Assembly: GCA_035525225.1 (NCBI GenBank) | Contig: DATLFA010000023.1 | Location: 72,369-136,368 of the forward strand | Direction: 5' to 3' | Origin: DATLFA01 sp035525225 | Lineage (GTDB): Bacteria; Actinomycetota; Acidimicrobiia; Acidimicrobiales; WLNW01 | DNA length: 64,000 nucleotides | In this document: positions 33,490-42,570 of the stretch, one piece after another | Numbering within the stretch: position 1 is the first letter of the stretch | How the letters are laid out: each line of letters opens with the position of its first letter | Notes under the pieces: model-generated | Database searches by the model: none | What the model was told of the DNA's origin: nothing | The model's input: the letters and a program-made list of their open reading frames with translations, nothing else | Position numbers and translations under genes: made by a program

Positions 33490-33891
33490 CTACTCCACCG
33501 CGGTCGCCTCGAGCTCGACCATGAGCTCGGGGAAGGCGAGGCGGCTCACACCGAGCAACGTGCCCGGCGGCCGCACACCGGCGGCAGCCAGGCGGGGCGA
33601 GAAGACCCCCATGGCCTCGAAAAAGGCGTCGACATCGGTCGTGTAGATGTTGAGCCGCACCACATTGGCAAGCGTCATGTCGGCCCCCGCGAGCACCGCC
33701 TCGAGATTGTCGAGGGCCATAGAAACCTGCGCCGCCATGTCCCCCGCGTGTTGCGGTTCTCCGTCGGCCGACATCGCGGTCTGTCCGGCGCAGATGAGCT
33801 CACGGCTCTTCCCCACCACGATCTCGCCCTGATTGAAACCCATCTCGACCGACCATGGCCAAGGATTCACCGGTGTCCGGCTGACCGTCAT
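33490..33891 (-). CDS. RidA family protein
   Basis: The 133-residue protein matches RidA/YjgF: VVGKSRELICAGQTAMSADGEP, MAAQVSMALDNLEAVLAGADMTLANVVRLNIYTTD and a closing PELMVELEATAVE with the conserved VE(I/L)EA. The family hydrolyses reactive enamine/imine intermediates; the usual Arg of PxRxxxxV is absent, as here PGTLLGVSRLAFPEL follows. It may therefore be a RidA paralogue with another substrate. The ATG at 33891 is chosen because upstream sequence is non-coding in character. Confidence 0.85.
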   Translation of the reverse strand: MTVSRTPVNPWPWSVEMGFNQGEIVVGKSRELICAGQTAMSADGEPQHAGDMAAQVSMALDNLEAVLAGADMTLANVVRLNIYTTDVDAFFEAMGVFSPRLAAAGVRPPGTLLGVSRLAFPELMVELEATAVE

Positions 33892-34014
33892 CGAAACGTC
33901 CTTTCGGCTCTGACCCGGCGGCCATTCTTGTACACATTCATTGGGTTGGCGCCGTGGCGGTGCACCGCAAGGGCAGACGAGCCCGGCCACACGGGCTGCC
34001 GTAACTTGTCGCCG

Positions 34015-34908
34015 GTGCCCACACCGAAACTGTTGCTCGACCACCTCGCGTTCCCCGAGGGACCGCGCTCGCACGACGGCTGGTTGTGGTTCTCCGACCT
34101 GACCAACAAGCGGGTCGTGCGCGTCGATATGGAAGGGCGCCACGAAGTGGTGGCAACGTTCGACGATCGGCCCTCAGGGCTCGGATTTCTTCCCGACGGA
34201 ACGCTGGTCGTGGTGGCGATGACCCAGCGCCGCCTGCTGCGCGTCGTCGGAACGAAGGTCGAACCATACGCCGACCTGGGTGAATTCGGCGGCGACTTCG
34301 CCAACGACATGGTCGTCGACGCAGAGGGGCGCGCCTACGTAGGTGTTCGCAGCGCCGCGCTGAAGCCCGGGTTTGCGGTGCCCGACGCGGCTGACGCTCC
34401 CGATCTTGTCGTGGTGGTAGATCCCGCCGGCCATGCGTCGATTGCCGCGAATCAGTTGGTCTCGCCGAACGGAACGGTGATCACACCCGACGGGCGCACG
34501 TTGATCATCGCGGAGACCTACGCGCACCGCCTCACTGCATTCGATCGCGCCGGCGACGGCACGTTGTCACGACGTCGGATCTTTGCCGAAGTCGACGGCG
34601 CATATCCCGATGGCATCTGCCTCGACGTCGACGGCGCGGTGTGGTTCGGCTCGCCCTACACCAACGAGTTCATCCGAGTTCGCGGTGGCGGCGAGGTGAC
34701 CGATCGAGTACCGGTACCGGGCGGTGTCGCCTGCGCGCTTGGTGGCGACAACCGCACGACACTGTTCCTGCTCGCCGTCGATCCGGCGGCGCTGCCCACG
34801 CCGGGCGCATCGGTGAGCAGTTCACCGGTGCTCCATGGCGACGCGACCTTCGACGGCGGCAGCATCTGGACGATGTCCGTCGACCACGCCGGCGCCGGAT
34901 GGCCATAG
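34015..34908 (+). CDS. SMP-30/gluconolactonase family protein
   Basis: The 297-residue six-bladed beta-propeller protein begins VPTPKLLLDHLAFPEGPRSHDGWLWFSD. The Glu of FPEGP and a later NDMVVDAEGRAYVG (Asn-Asp) correspond to the Ca/Zn ligands of SMP-30 lactonases. YPDGICLDVDGAVWFGSPYT holds the conserved Asp that acts as general base. The GTG at 34015 is chosen from the family N-terminus. It probably hydrolyses a lactone, perhaps one made by the neighbouring LLM (Baeyer-Villiger-like) enzymes. Confidence 0.87.
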   Translation: MPTPKLLLDHLAFPEGPRSHDGWLWFSDLTNKRVVRVDMEGRHEVVATFDDRPSGLGFLPDGTLVVVAMTQRRLLRVVGTKVEPYADLGEFGGDFANDMVVDAEGRAYVGVRSAALKPGFAVPDAADAPDLVVVVDPAGHASIAANQLVSPNGTVITPDGRTLIIAETYAHRLTAFDRAGDGTLSRRRIFAEVDGAYPDGICLDVDGAVWFGSPYTNEFIRVRGGGEVTDRVPVPGGVACALGGDNRTTLFLLAVDPAALPTPGASVSSSPVLHGDATFDGGSIWTMSVDHAGAGWP

Positions 34909-35019
34909 TGATCGATGTTGGGCAGGTCGTGGACGACATCGATGCCGAGCTTCGATCGCGAGGGACGAACGAAGCGGGTGTTGCGAGACACCGCGAAGAA
35001 GCGCCCCGAGAGTGCCTAC

Positions 35020-35850
35020 TCAAACGCTCGCGAGAAGTTCCTTCGCCGCGCGCACGGCGCCGCGGAGCTCATTCAGATCGCCGGAGAGCGGCGTGTCGAG
35101 GATCACCCTGCTCGCACCGGTGTCGAGCAGACGGCGCAGCCGCGAGGGATCGGTGTCGAACTGCACGGTGAGCTCGATCGACGAGACATCCCATCCGCCG
35201 TGAACAGCTTCGGTGCGCGCGACGTCGATGAGGCGCTGGATCCGCTCGGGTTCACAGCCGAGTGGGATGAGCCCGTGACCGAGGCGACCGGCGCGCCTCG
35301 CGGCCGCGAGGCTGTCGCCCCCGATCGTGATGGGCGGACCGAGCAGCTGCGCCGGCCGCGGTTCGGGATCGACGTCGTGGAACGAGAAGAACCGGCCGTC
35401 GAACGAGGCGCGGTGGCCGGCGGTCCAGATGGCCCTCATCACCTCGATCGACTCTGTCGTCATGCCCGCACGCGTCGACATGTCGATATCGAGCACATCT
35501 GCCTCGCGCGTCCTGCTGCCCAGGCCGACACCGACGATGACCCGGCCGTTGGAGAGTCGGTCGACGGTCGCGATCCGTTTCGCCAGCACGATCGGATGTT
35601 GGAACGGGAGTACGAGCACCGCCGTGCCCAGCTTGAGCGTCGTCGAGTGCGCCGCGACCAGTGTCAACCATTCGAGCGGCGAGGCGAAGAAACGACCACC
35701 CTCCTCGTAGCCGAGTGCCGGGTGGTCACCGACCCACACGCTCTCGCACGTCTCTTCTTCGAGCAACGAGGCCAGGCGGCGCACGTAGTCGCCGTCGAGT
35801 TGGTCTGACGATCTGTGCGCGATCATCACGCCGAGCGAGACAGGCATCAC
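35020..35850 (-). CDS. LLM class flavin-dependent oxidoreductase
   Basis: The 276-residue luciferase-like protein has VWVGDHPALGY, LAKRIATVDRLSNGRVIVGVGLGSRTREADVL and PPITIGGDSLAAARRAGRLGHGLI, standard for F420-dependent LLM enzymes of actinobacteria. Its start (GTG 35850, or ATG 35847) directly abuts the stop of the next LLM gene. The two are therefore coupled and may act in sequence or as one complex. Confidence 0.87.
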   Translation of the reverse strand: MMPVSLGVMIAHRSSDQLDGDYVRRLASLLEEETCESVWVGDHPALGYEEGGRFFASPLEWLTLVAAHSTTLKLGTAVLVLPFQHPIVLAKRIATVDRLSNGRVIVGVGLGSRTREADVLDIDMSTRAGMTTESIEVMRAIWTAGHRASFDGRFFSFHDVDPEPRPAQLLGPPITIGGDSLAAARRAGRLGHGLIPLGCEPERIQRLIDVARTEAVHGGWDVSSIELTVQFDTDPSRLRRLLDTGASRVILDTPLSGDLNELRGAVRAAKELLASV

Positions 35851-36705
35851 CTATTCCGCCGCGAACTGATCGATCAACAGCGCATGGCGATCCATCGCCG
35901 CAGACACCTCTTGATAGGAAGCAGGCGGGACGCGAAGTATGCACCGGTCGACGCCCATGGCCGCGTACTCGCGAATCGCTTCGATCGTCGGTGTCGCCTG
36001 TTGCATTGTGACGGGGATGCGGTCACGGCCCGCTTCGGCCGCGGCGCGCTGCAGATCTGCGATCTTCGCCGCGAGTGCCGCGCCGTCGATGTGGCGGCCC
36101 GACGCCAGCCAACCGTCGGCCAGCGCGACGACCTTCTTCACGATCGATGGACCCGCCCCGCCGATGAGGATCGGCGGCCACGGTTTCTGCACAGGTTTGG
36201 GCCAGAGCCACACCGGATCGAAGTCGACGTACTTGCCGTGGAACTCCGCCTCCCGTTCGGTCCACAACAACTTCAACGCAGCGAGGCGCTCCCTGAACAC
36301 CTGCTGCAGCGAGTCGAAGTCGGTGCCATGGTTGCGGAGCTCCTCTTTGTTCCAACCGGTACCGATCCCGAACAGCACCCGACCGTCGGAGATCTGATCG
36401 AGCGTCGCAACCTCTTTCGCGAGAATGATCGGGTCGCGCATGGTGATGAGACACGTGCCGGTGCCGAGCATCAAGCGTTCGGTGACTGCCGCCATCGCGC
36501 TCAAGCAGATGAGCGGGTCTTCCATGTGCATGAACTCGCGCGGCAGGTCGATGCCGCCTTGGGGATAGGGCGTGGCTCGGTTGCACGGCACGTGCGAATG
36601 CTCGCCGAGGACGATCGACTCATAGCCCCTGTCTTCGGCCATGCGGGCGAAGTCGGTCACCTTGACCGCGTACTCCGTCGCGAACATCACCAAGCCGAAC
36701 TTCAC
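35851..36705 (-). CDS. LLM class F420-dependent oxidoreductase
   Basis: The 284-residue protein starts VKFGLVMFATEYAVKV and has YESIVLGEHSHVP, LAKEVATLDQISDGRVLFGIGTGWNKEEL and PPILIGGAGPSIVKKVVALADGWL. These blocks are typical of the F420-dependent LLM TIGR03619-like group. The GTG at 36705 overlaps the stop of the upstream SDR (GTGA at 36702-36705). The upstream in-frame extension is arginine-rich and rejected. It is likely an F420-linked oxidoreductase. Confidence 0.88.
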   Translation of the reverse strand: MKFGLVMFATEYAVKVTDFARMAEDRGYESIVLGEHSHVPCNRATPYPQGGIDLPREFMHMEDPLICLSAMAAVTERLMLGTGTCLITMRDPIILAKEVATLDQISDGRVLFGIGTGWNKEELRNHGTDFDSLQQVFRERLAALKLLWTEREAEFHGKYVDFDPVWLWPKPVQKPWPPILIGGAGPSIVKKVVALADGWLASGRHIDGAALAAKIADLQRAAAEAGRDRIPVTMQQATPTIEAIREYAAMGVDRCILRVPPASYQEVSAAMDRHALLIDQFAAE

Positions 36706-37550
36706 AGGATGCGGCCATTCATCGCGGCATCGTAGACATCCGCGCCCACCCGCTCGCGTGCGATGTCGCTCATGTCGGGTGCTTTGCGCAATTCGTTGCC
36801 GCCCTCGACGGCGAAGCTCTGACCGGTCATCCACGACGACTCGGGGCCGGCGAGGTAGCGGATCGCCGGCGCGATGTCTTCGGGTGTGCCGGTGCGACCC
36901 AACGGCTTCTCGATGCGGAAGCGCTCCATGAGCGGCTCATTGGCGTGGATGCGCTTGGAGTTCACGCTGTCGGTCTTCACCAGCCCGGGCCGCACGGCGT
37001 TGACGCGGACCTGTAGGTGACCGAGCTCGTCTGCCGCTACTCGCACAAGTGCCTCGAGACCGGCCTTGCCCGCGCAGTAGCCGGACATGTTCGGCCACAC
37101 CATCGTCCCTGCGTCGGACGAGATGCACACGATCGACCCGCCTCCTCCCGCAGCCATCGCGGGCACGCTGTATTTGATGGCGAGGAACGCGGGGACGATC
37201 TGCCGTTGCGTGTCATCGATGAACCGGTCGTCGTCGTAGGCAAGGAGCGGTGCAATGTTCGCCGCCCCGCCGACCACCGATACACAAATTGCGTAACGCC
37301 CGAGCGTGGCCGTCTCGGCAACGGCGCGCTGCACATCGGCGGCGCTCATCGCATCGCCGGTCAGGCATTTGATCTCAGCGCCGAGTTCGGCTTCGGCCGC
37401 CACCGCACGGCGTGCCCTTTCGAGCGTCTCCAGTGTTCGGCCCATCAAGACCACGCTCGCTCCGTCGCGGGCGAGACACGTCGCCGCTGCTCCCCCCAGC
37501 CCACCGCCTGCACCCGTCACGAGCGCCGATAATCCTGTCAGTACACCCAT
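36702..37550 (-). CDS. SDR family NAD(P)-dependent oxidoreductase
   Basis: The 282-residue SDR has VTGAGGGLGGAAATCLA at residues 11-27, catalytic Ser in VCISSDAGTM, Tyr and Lys in SGYCAGKAGLEAL, and a closing MTGQSFAVEGGNELRK. The cofactor loop VLMGRTLETLE suggests NADP(H). It heads a minus-strand operon with two LLM genes, overlapping the first of them. Confidence 0.9.
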   Translation of the reverse strand: MGVLTGLSALVTGAGGGLGGAAATCLARDGASVVLMGRTLETLERARRAVAAEAELGAEIKCLTGDAMSAADVQRAVAETATLGRYAICVSVVGGAANIAPLLAYDDDRFIDDTQRQIVPAFLAIKYSVPAMAAGGGGSIVCISSDAGTMVWPNMSGYCAGKAGLEALVRVAADELGHLQVRVNAVRPGLVKTDSVNSKRIHANEPLMERFRIEKPLGRTGTPEDIAPAIRYLAGPESSWMTGQSFAVEGGNELRKAPDMSDIARERVGADVYDAAMNGRIL

Positions 37551-37898
37551 CGCGTTAGGTATAGCCCTCGGGCTCTGTGCCGTGCGAGTCTCACCAGAGA
37601 TCGTCCCCGAAGGCGTCCAGCGGTCCGTCGACGCACTAATTACCGCGCGTTAGCGCGCGCAAGAGCGTCCCCGCTGGGACCTTTCCGCGTCTGTCGGGCA
37701 TCCCTGTTTGAAACCTGCCCACTGTTGACCGTGGCCAATTCTCACAGGAGAGACGCCAGGTACCCTCCGCGTCAGTCCCACGTTTTCGGACCCGCTCACC
37801 CAGCGAGGTCAAACTCTCGTAGCAATCAGCGATGGAACTCGTGGGGCCTCGATGGGCTCCAAGGAAAGCCAGACACCGGGCGCACGGGCTGATGCTGG
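37551..37898. other. 348-base gap without a convincing gene
   Basis: No frame has codon bias like the neighbouring genes. A short palindromic stretch CGCGC-GTTAGC-GCGCG lies near 37645-37660 and a TATACCT close before the SDR start may be a -10 element for the SDR-LLM operon. The rest shows no pattern I can name. Confidence 0.5.
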
Positions 37899-38549
37899 TC
37901 AGCGCGGCCGCGCTCCGGTGACCATGACCGCGACCTGATCGGCGAGGTGCCGACGCAGCACTACGGCGCCGATGCCGCCGGACACGAAGCCGGACTCGCG
38001 AGCGGTGACATGCACAAGGCTCGCGACCACCACACCGGCCGCGACTCTCGAGTCTCGGCCCGGCACTTCGGCCATGACCGTGCCGAAAGCCTGCGTCAAT
38101 GGTTCGAACGTATACCGCTTGATCTCGGCGAAGCGGGGTTCGCCCTCGTCGGCCAACAGGTCGGTCACCCGATATAACGAACGATGACGTTGCCAGAAAA
38201 CGGCGAGCGCGTCGATGACCTCGAGCGCAGACTCGATCGCATGCTGCTTACGCCATGACCGCTGGGCCACAACCGCAGCAATCTCCTGCACCGTCTCGGC
38301 CATCGAGTCCGCACACGCGGCGAGCGCGTCGTTGATGTCCGCGAAGTAGCGATAGAACGCGGGAGCGCTCAGGCCGACGCGTTGGGTGACGATCGCGCTG
38401 GTCAACTCGCGAAAGGGAACCTCATCCAAGAGGTCTGCAGTCACGGCCAGCAAGCGCGCCCGCGTCTTCATCGCGCGTGCACCGGGACGGCGAGGCATGC
38501 CAGAGCGGGCCGAAAGGCGATCGATCGGCAGCGCCGACTCGGCAACCAT
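37899..38549 (-). CDS. TetR family transcriptional regulator
   Basis: The 216-residue protein has the TetR N-terminal DNA-binding domain: RARLLAVTADLLDEVPFRELTSAIVTQRVGLSAPAFYRYFADINDAL (residues about 30-76), with the recognition helix SAPAFYRYF. The remaining 130 residues form the helical ligand-binding domain. The start at 38549 has GGGAGG eight bases upstream. It is divergent from the CoA-transferase operon, with only 51 bases between them, and a three-half-site operator fills that gap. It probably represses the CoA-transferase genes and itself, with a CoA ester or substrate as inducer. Confidence 0.9.
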   Translation of the reverse strand: MVAESALPIDRLSARSGMPRRPGARAMKTRARLLAVTADLLDEVPFRELTSAIVTQRVGLSAPAFYRYFADINDALAACADSMAETVQEIAAVVAQRSWRKQHAIESALEVIDALAVFWQRHRSLYRVTDLLADEGEPRFAEIKRYTFEPLTQAFGTVMAEVPGRDSRVAAGVVVASLVHVTARESGFVSGGIGAVVLRRHLADQVAVMVTGARPR

Positions 38550-38564
38550 CGCATCAACCTCCCT

Positions 38565-38600
38565 TTGACCTTCACCGACAATCGGTGAATACTATTCACC
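38565..38600 (+). promoter_or_regulatory. promoter and TetR operator of the CoA-transferase operon
   Basis: TTGACC (38565-38570) and TACTAT (38590-38595) form a promoter whose entire 19-base spacer (38571-38589) is the perfect palindrome TTCACCGA-CAA-TCGGTGAA. Its right half GGTGAA pairs again with TTCACC at 38595-38600 as GGTGAA-TACTA-TTCACC, spanning the -10. The start codon ATG at 38601 is at the expected transcription start, so the message is probably leaderless. Binding would block both divergent promoters. Confidence 0.75.
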
Positions 38601-39890
38601 ATGGCGGCAAAACCACTCGATGGGGTCCGTGTCATCGAGGTGGCCATGTTCGCTCCCGACGCCACGGGCATGCATCTTGCCGACCTCGGCGCCGAGGTGA
38701 TCAAGGTCGAACAGCCGGGCCTCGGCGATCCGGCACGGTTGCTCGGCGTCGCCTATCGAGGCGAGGGCACGGCCACCCGGCGCTGGAACCGCGGCAAGAC
38801 CAGCATCATGGTCGACCTGCGCACGGCAGACGGGCAAGAGGTCTTCCGAGACCTCGTGCGCGGCGCAGAGATCGTGGTCGAGGGCATGCGGGCGGGAGCG
38901 CTGGCGCGGCGCGGTTTGGGCTATGAGGATCTACTGGCGGTGAAGCCGAACCTCGTGTTCGCCGCAGTGTCGGGCTGGGGCCAAGAGGGCCCGTATCGCG
39001 ACCTCGGTTCGCACGGGCTCGCCTTCGATTCCTTCGCCGGGCTCGCCCTGCCGCGCAAGGTCGACGGCCGAACTTCGCGCCCGTCCGGGCATGTCTGGCA
39101 GGGACTCGAGGCAGGGCCGCTGTACGCGGCGCTCGGCATCGTCGCGGCGGTGCTGCGCGCGCGAGCGACGGGCGAGCCCGCCTATGTCGAGGTGAGCCAA
39201 GCCGACGCCGCAGCATCGTGGAACGGATGGCGCATCGCATACGACCGTGTCGTCGCGGAGCAACGACACGCCACTGTCCAAGGGACGGTCGATGACGACG
39301 ACTACGACCTCGCGGCTGCCGCGGCAGCACTCGAGTCGGCCGCCGAGGGCGCGGGGCTGACCGGTGAACACGACATCACCGCGCGCGATGTGCGTTATCA
39401 GTACTACGAAGCCGCAGACGGGCCGGTACTGCTGATGGCCACCGAAACGCGCTTCTGGCAGAACTTCTGTCGCGCGATAGACCGGGACGATCTCTTCGAG
39501 CGCTGGCCTGGTCGAACCCACGCAGACCACGACTACGGCAACGTCGCATTGCGAGAAGAACTCGAGTTGATTTTCGCTACTCGCACGCGGGCGCAGTGGG
39601 TCGAGCTCTTCATCGAACACGATGTCGCAGGCGCGCCCGTGTACGTCGGCGGCGAGACGCACGCCGATCCACACTTCGCGACGCGCGGTCTCTGGCTCGA
39701 TCCGAAGACGCACGGTCTGCGCCTCGTCGGTCCACCGTTGCGCATCGACGGCGACATCGCCGTCGCCCCACGCGCGGCGCCTTCGGGCGGTCAGCACACC
39801 GACGATGTCCTGCGCAACGTGCTCGGATATGGCGACGATCGCATGGCAATGCTGCGCCGGTCCGGCGCCATCGGGGAGCCATCGACGTGA
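38601..39890 (+). CDS. CaiB/BaiF CoA-transferase (family III)
   Basis: The 429-residue protein has the family III CoA-transferase marks: VIEVAMFAPDATGMHLADLGAEVIKVE (CoA-binding loop), RWNRGKTSIMVDLRTADG and the catalytic Asp in YVEVSQADAA. It ends with VGPPLRIDGDIAVAPRAAP, a typical family tail. The ATG at 38601 sits right after the -10 element. It shares a GTGA overlap with the next CoA-transferase. Two in a row may form a heteromer or act on successive acyl acids. Confidence 0.9.
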   Translation: MAAKPLDGVRVIEVAMFAPDATGMHLADLGAEVIKVEQPGLGDPARLLGVAYRGEGTATRRWNRGKTSIMVDLRTADGQEVFRDLVRGAEIVVEGMRAGALARRGLGYEDLLAVKPNLVFAAVSGWGQEGPYRDLGSHGLAFDSFAGLALPRKVDGRTSRPSGHVWQGLEAGPLYAALGIVAAVLRARATGEPAYVEVSQADAAASWNGWRIAYDRVVAEQRHATVQGTVDDDDYDLAAAAAALESAAEGAGLTGEHDITARDVRYQYYEAADGPVLLMATETRFWQNFCRAIDRDDLFERWPGRTHADHDYGNVALREELELIFATRTRAQWVELFIEHDVAGAPVYVGGETHADPHFATRGLWLDPKTHGLRLVGPPLRIDGDIAVAPRAAPSGGQHTDDVLRNVLGYGDDRMAMLRRSGAIGEPST

Positions 39891-41122
39891 CGCGACCGCT
39901 CGAGGGAATCACCGTGCTCGCGGCCGAGCAGATGCATTCACTGCCCCACGCCACACAGCTGATGGCGCTCATGGGTGCGGAGGTGATCAAGGTCGAACCC
40001 CTCACCGGCGAGGCCGGGCGCACCGGGCGGCCGACGATCACCGACGTCGACGGGCGCGCGACCGGCTCGACCTTTCTTCGCAACAACCTCGGCAAGGCCA
40101 GCGTGGCCATCGACCTGAAGCACCCTGGGGGTCGGGCGCTGTTCCTTCGGCTCGCGTCCACCGTCGACGTCGTCGCCGAAAACTTTCGACCGGGCACTGC
40201 CGACAAGCTGGGCATCGGTTACGCCGATGTACGCGCGGCCTCCCCGCGCATCGTCTATCTGTCCGTGTCGGGCTTCGGAAACCAGACGGACCCGCAGAGC
40301 CCCTATCGCGACTGGGCCGCGTACGCGCCGATCGTCGAAGGCATGGCGGGCCTCTACGAATACGGGCGCGAGGGGGACACGCCTCCTCGCCCCGCGATCG
40401 CGGGCGCGCTCGGCGACACCGCGCCCGGCCTCTACGCGGTGATCGGCACGCTCGCCGCGCTACGCGAACGCGACCGATCCGGCAGCGGATGCCATGTCGA
40501 CATCTCGATGTACGACTCGATGATCGCAGTCGCCGACGTGGTACATCCCGCGAGCGTCGGGGTCGAGCCGTCGCGTGCGCTCGATGGCATCGGCATCCTG
40601 CACGCGTTCCGAGCGAGCGACGGTTGGTTCACGATCGAGGTAGTGCGCGAACCGCACTTTCCGCGGTTCGCAACGGCAGTCGGCCACCCTGAGTGGGTCG
40701 ACGACGCGAGGCTCGCGAACCGCACCGGCTGGTCGACGCACATGGGCGACATCATCCGTCCCGGTGTCGAGCAGTGGGCGTCGACAAGGACGAAGCACCA
40801 AGCCGCTTCCGTCCTCGCCGCCCATGGCGTCGCAGCCGGTCCGGTGAATACCGCCGCCGACATCGTGGCCGACCCACACGTACAGTCACGTGACTTCATC
40901 GTCGAGGCCCACACACCAGAGCACGACGTCCGCGTCGTCGCCAACCCCATAGCGTTCAGTTGGTCGCTGCCGCCGGGCACGACTGATACTGCAGGCACAA
41001 CCACTGGTGCCGTCTTCAGGTGGCCCGTACTCGGCGAAGGAACAGAACGCGTCCTGCGGCAACGCCTCTCGCTGGAGCCCGAAGAGATCGCCCATCTGCG
41101 CGAAACCGGAGTCATCGCATGA
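39887..41122 (+). CDS. CaiB/BaiF CoA-transferase (family III)
   Basis: The 411-residue protein has GITVLAAEQMHSLPHATQLMALMGAEVIKVEP, LRNNLGKASVAIDLKHPGGRALF and GCHVDISMYDSMIAV with the catalytic Asp. The GTG at 39887 overlaps the stop of the first CoA-transferase, and its own stop overlaps the hydrolase start (ATGA). Its closer match to succinyl-CoA:hydroxycitrate or formyl-CoA type enzymes cannot be decided. Confidence 0.9.
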   Translation: MTRPLEGITVLAAEQMHSLPHATQLMALMGAEVIKVEPLTGEAGRTGRPTITDVDGRATGSTFLRNNLGKASVAIDLKHPGGRALFLRLASTVDVVAENFRPGTADKLGIGYADVRAASPRIVYLSVSGFGNQTDPQSPYRDWAAYAPIVEGMAGLYEYGREGDTPPRPAIAGALGDTAPGLYAVIGTLAALRERDRSGSGCHVDISMYDSMIAVADVVHPASVGVEPSRALDGIGILHAFRASDGWFTIEVVREPHFPRFATAVGHPEWVDDARLANRTGWSTHMGDIIRPGVEQWASTRTKHQAASVLAAHGVAAGPVNTAADIVADPHVQSRDFIVEAHTPEHDVRVVANPIAFSWSLPPGTTDTAGTTTGAVFRWPVLGEGTERVLRQRLSLEPEEIAHLRETGVIA

Positions 41123-42570
41123 ACGTGTCCGCCTCGTACGAGATACGCACCAAGCTCGACCATCCCGTCATCGATGCAGACGGCCACACGAGTGAGTACT
41201 TGCCCGCGTTGGCGGAGTACCTGCGCGACGTCGGGATCTCGACCGACTTCAACGAACTGTTCCGCGGCGTGCTGGGCGCCACCGCCGATTGGTACGAGCA
41301 CACCCCCGAGGAACGACGGCGCAAGCACCTCACCAAATCCCCGTGGTGGACGCGTCCCATGCGCGACGCACGCGACCGTGCTGCTGCCTGTTTCCCGCGC
41401 TACCTACGCGAGCGCATGGACGAGTTCGGCTGCGATGTTTCGGTCATCTACCCGAGCACGGGCCTTGCGTTCCTTCAGCTTCCGGATGACGAGGTACGTC
41501 GCGGCGCGTGTCGCGCACTCAACCGCTATCACCGCGATGCGTTCGACGGCTGCACCGACCGCTTGATCCCGGTGGCGGCCGTGCCGGCACACACTCCGCA
41601 AGAGGCCATCGAAGAGCTCGATTACGCGGTCCTCGGGCTCGGCTACCGCGCAGTGGTGATACCGAGCTATATCCCGCGCCCGATACCCGGCTACGAGGAC
41701 GCCGCCCCGGACATCAAGCGGTTTGCATTTTGGGTCGACACCTACGGCATCGACAGCGAGCACGACTACGACCCGTTCTGGCGGCGCTGTATCGAGCTCG
41801 GTATCTCACCGGGCACGCACACACAAGGCAACGGGATCGGCTTTCGCCGCTCCACGGACAACTGGGTGTACAACCACATCGGTCACTTCGCCGCGAGCGG
41901 CGAGGCGTTGTGCAAGTCGCTGTTCCTCAGCGGCGTCACTCGGCGCTTCCCCGAACTGCGGCTGGCGCTGCTCGAAGGCGGCGTCGGATGGGCATGCAGC
42001 CTCTACAGCGATCTCATCGGTCACTGGGAAAAACGCAATGTGCGCGCGCTACGCGAGAATCTCGACCCGGCGCTACTGGACGTCGGCGCCTTCGAGGCGC
42101 TGGCGGCGACATGGGCCAGCGTGGGGATCGCCACGACCGAAAAGATCGTGGGTGCGACTCTCACCACGCCGGGCCATACATCGCAGGGGCCGAGTGACGA
42201 CGAGATCGACGAATTCGCGGCGCTCGGCATCGACGATGCTGCCGAGATCCCCGGTCTTTTCCTGCCGAACTTCTACTTCGGCTGCGAGGCCGACGACCCG
42301 ATGAACGCCCTCGCGTTCTTGCCCGACCGGTGGCCCTACGGCGCGAATCTCAACGCGATGTACGGTTCCGATATCGGGCACTTCGACGTACCGTCGCTGC
42401 CCGACGTGTTGCACGAGGCTTGGGAGAACGTCGAACGCGGCTGGATGGATCTTGCGCAGTTCCGCCGGTTCATGTTCGACAATCCGGCCCGCTTCTACCT
42501 CGAGTCCAATCCCGACTTCTTCGCGGGAACGGTGCTCGCCGACCAGACCGCGCGTGTGGTGCACAGCTGA
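41119..42570 (+). CDS. amidohydrolase-2 family metal-dependent hydrolase
   Basis: The 483-residue protein begins with HPVIDADGHTSEYLPALAEYL, the DADGH signature of the family. Mid-barrel residues are in GISPGTHTQGNG and ALLEGGVGWACSLY, and the late MYGSDIGHFDVP replaces the usual DYPHxDxxWP, giving an Asp-x-Gly-His arrangement. It is third in the TetR-controlled CoA-transferase operon, with an ATGA overlap. Substrates may be CoA-derived ring or amide compounds. Confidence 0.87.
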   Translation: MNVSASYEIRTKLDHPVIDADGHTSEYLPALAEYLRDVGISTDFNELFRGVLGATADWYEHTPEERRRKHLTKSPWWTRPMRDARDRAAACFPRYLRERMDEFGCDVSVIYPSTGLAFLQLPDDEVRRGACRALNRYHRDAFDGCTDRLIPVAAVPAHTPQEAIEELDYAVLGLGYRAVVIPSYIPRPIPGYEDAAPDIKRFAFWVDTYGIDSEHDYDPFWRRCIELGISPGTHTQGNGIGFRRSTDNWVYNHIGHFAASGEALCKSLFLSGVTRRFPELRLALLEGGVGWACSLYSDLIGHWEKRNVRALRENLDPALLDVGAFEALAATWASVGIATTEKIVGATLTTPGHTSQGPSDDEIDEFAALGIDDAAEIPGLFLPNFYFGCEADDPMNALAFLPDRWPYGANLNAMYGSDIGHFDVPSLPDVLHEAWENVERGWMDLAQFRRFMFDNPARFYLESNPDFFAGTVLADQTARVVHS

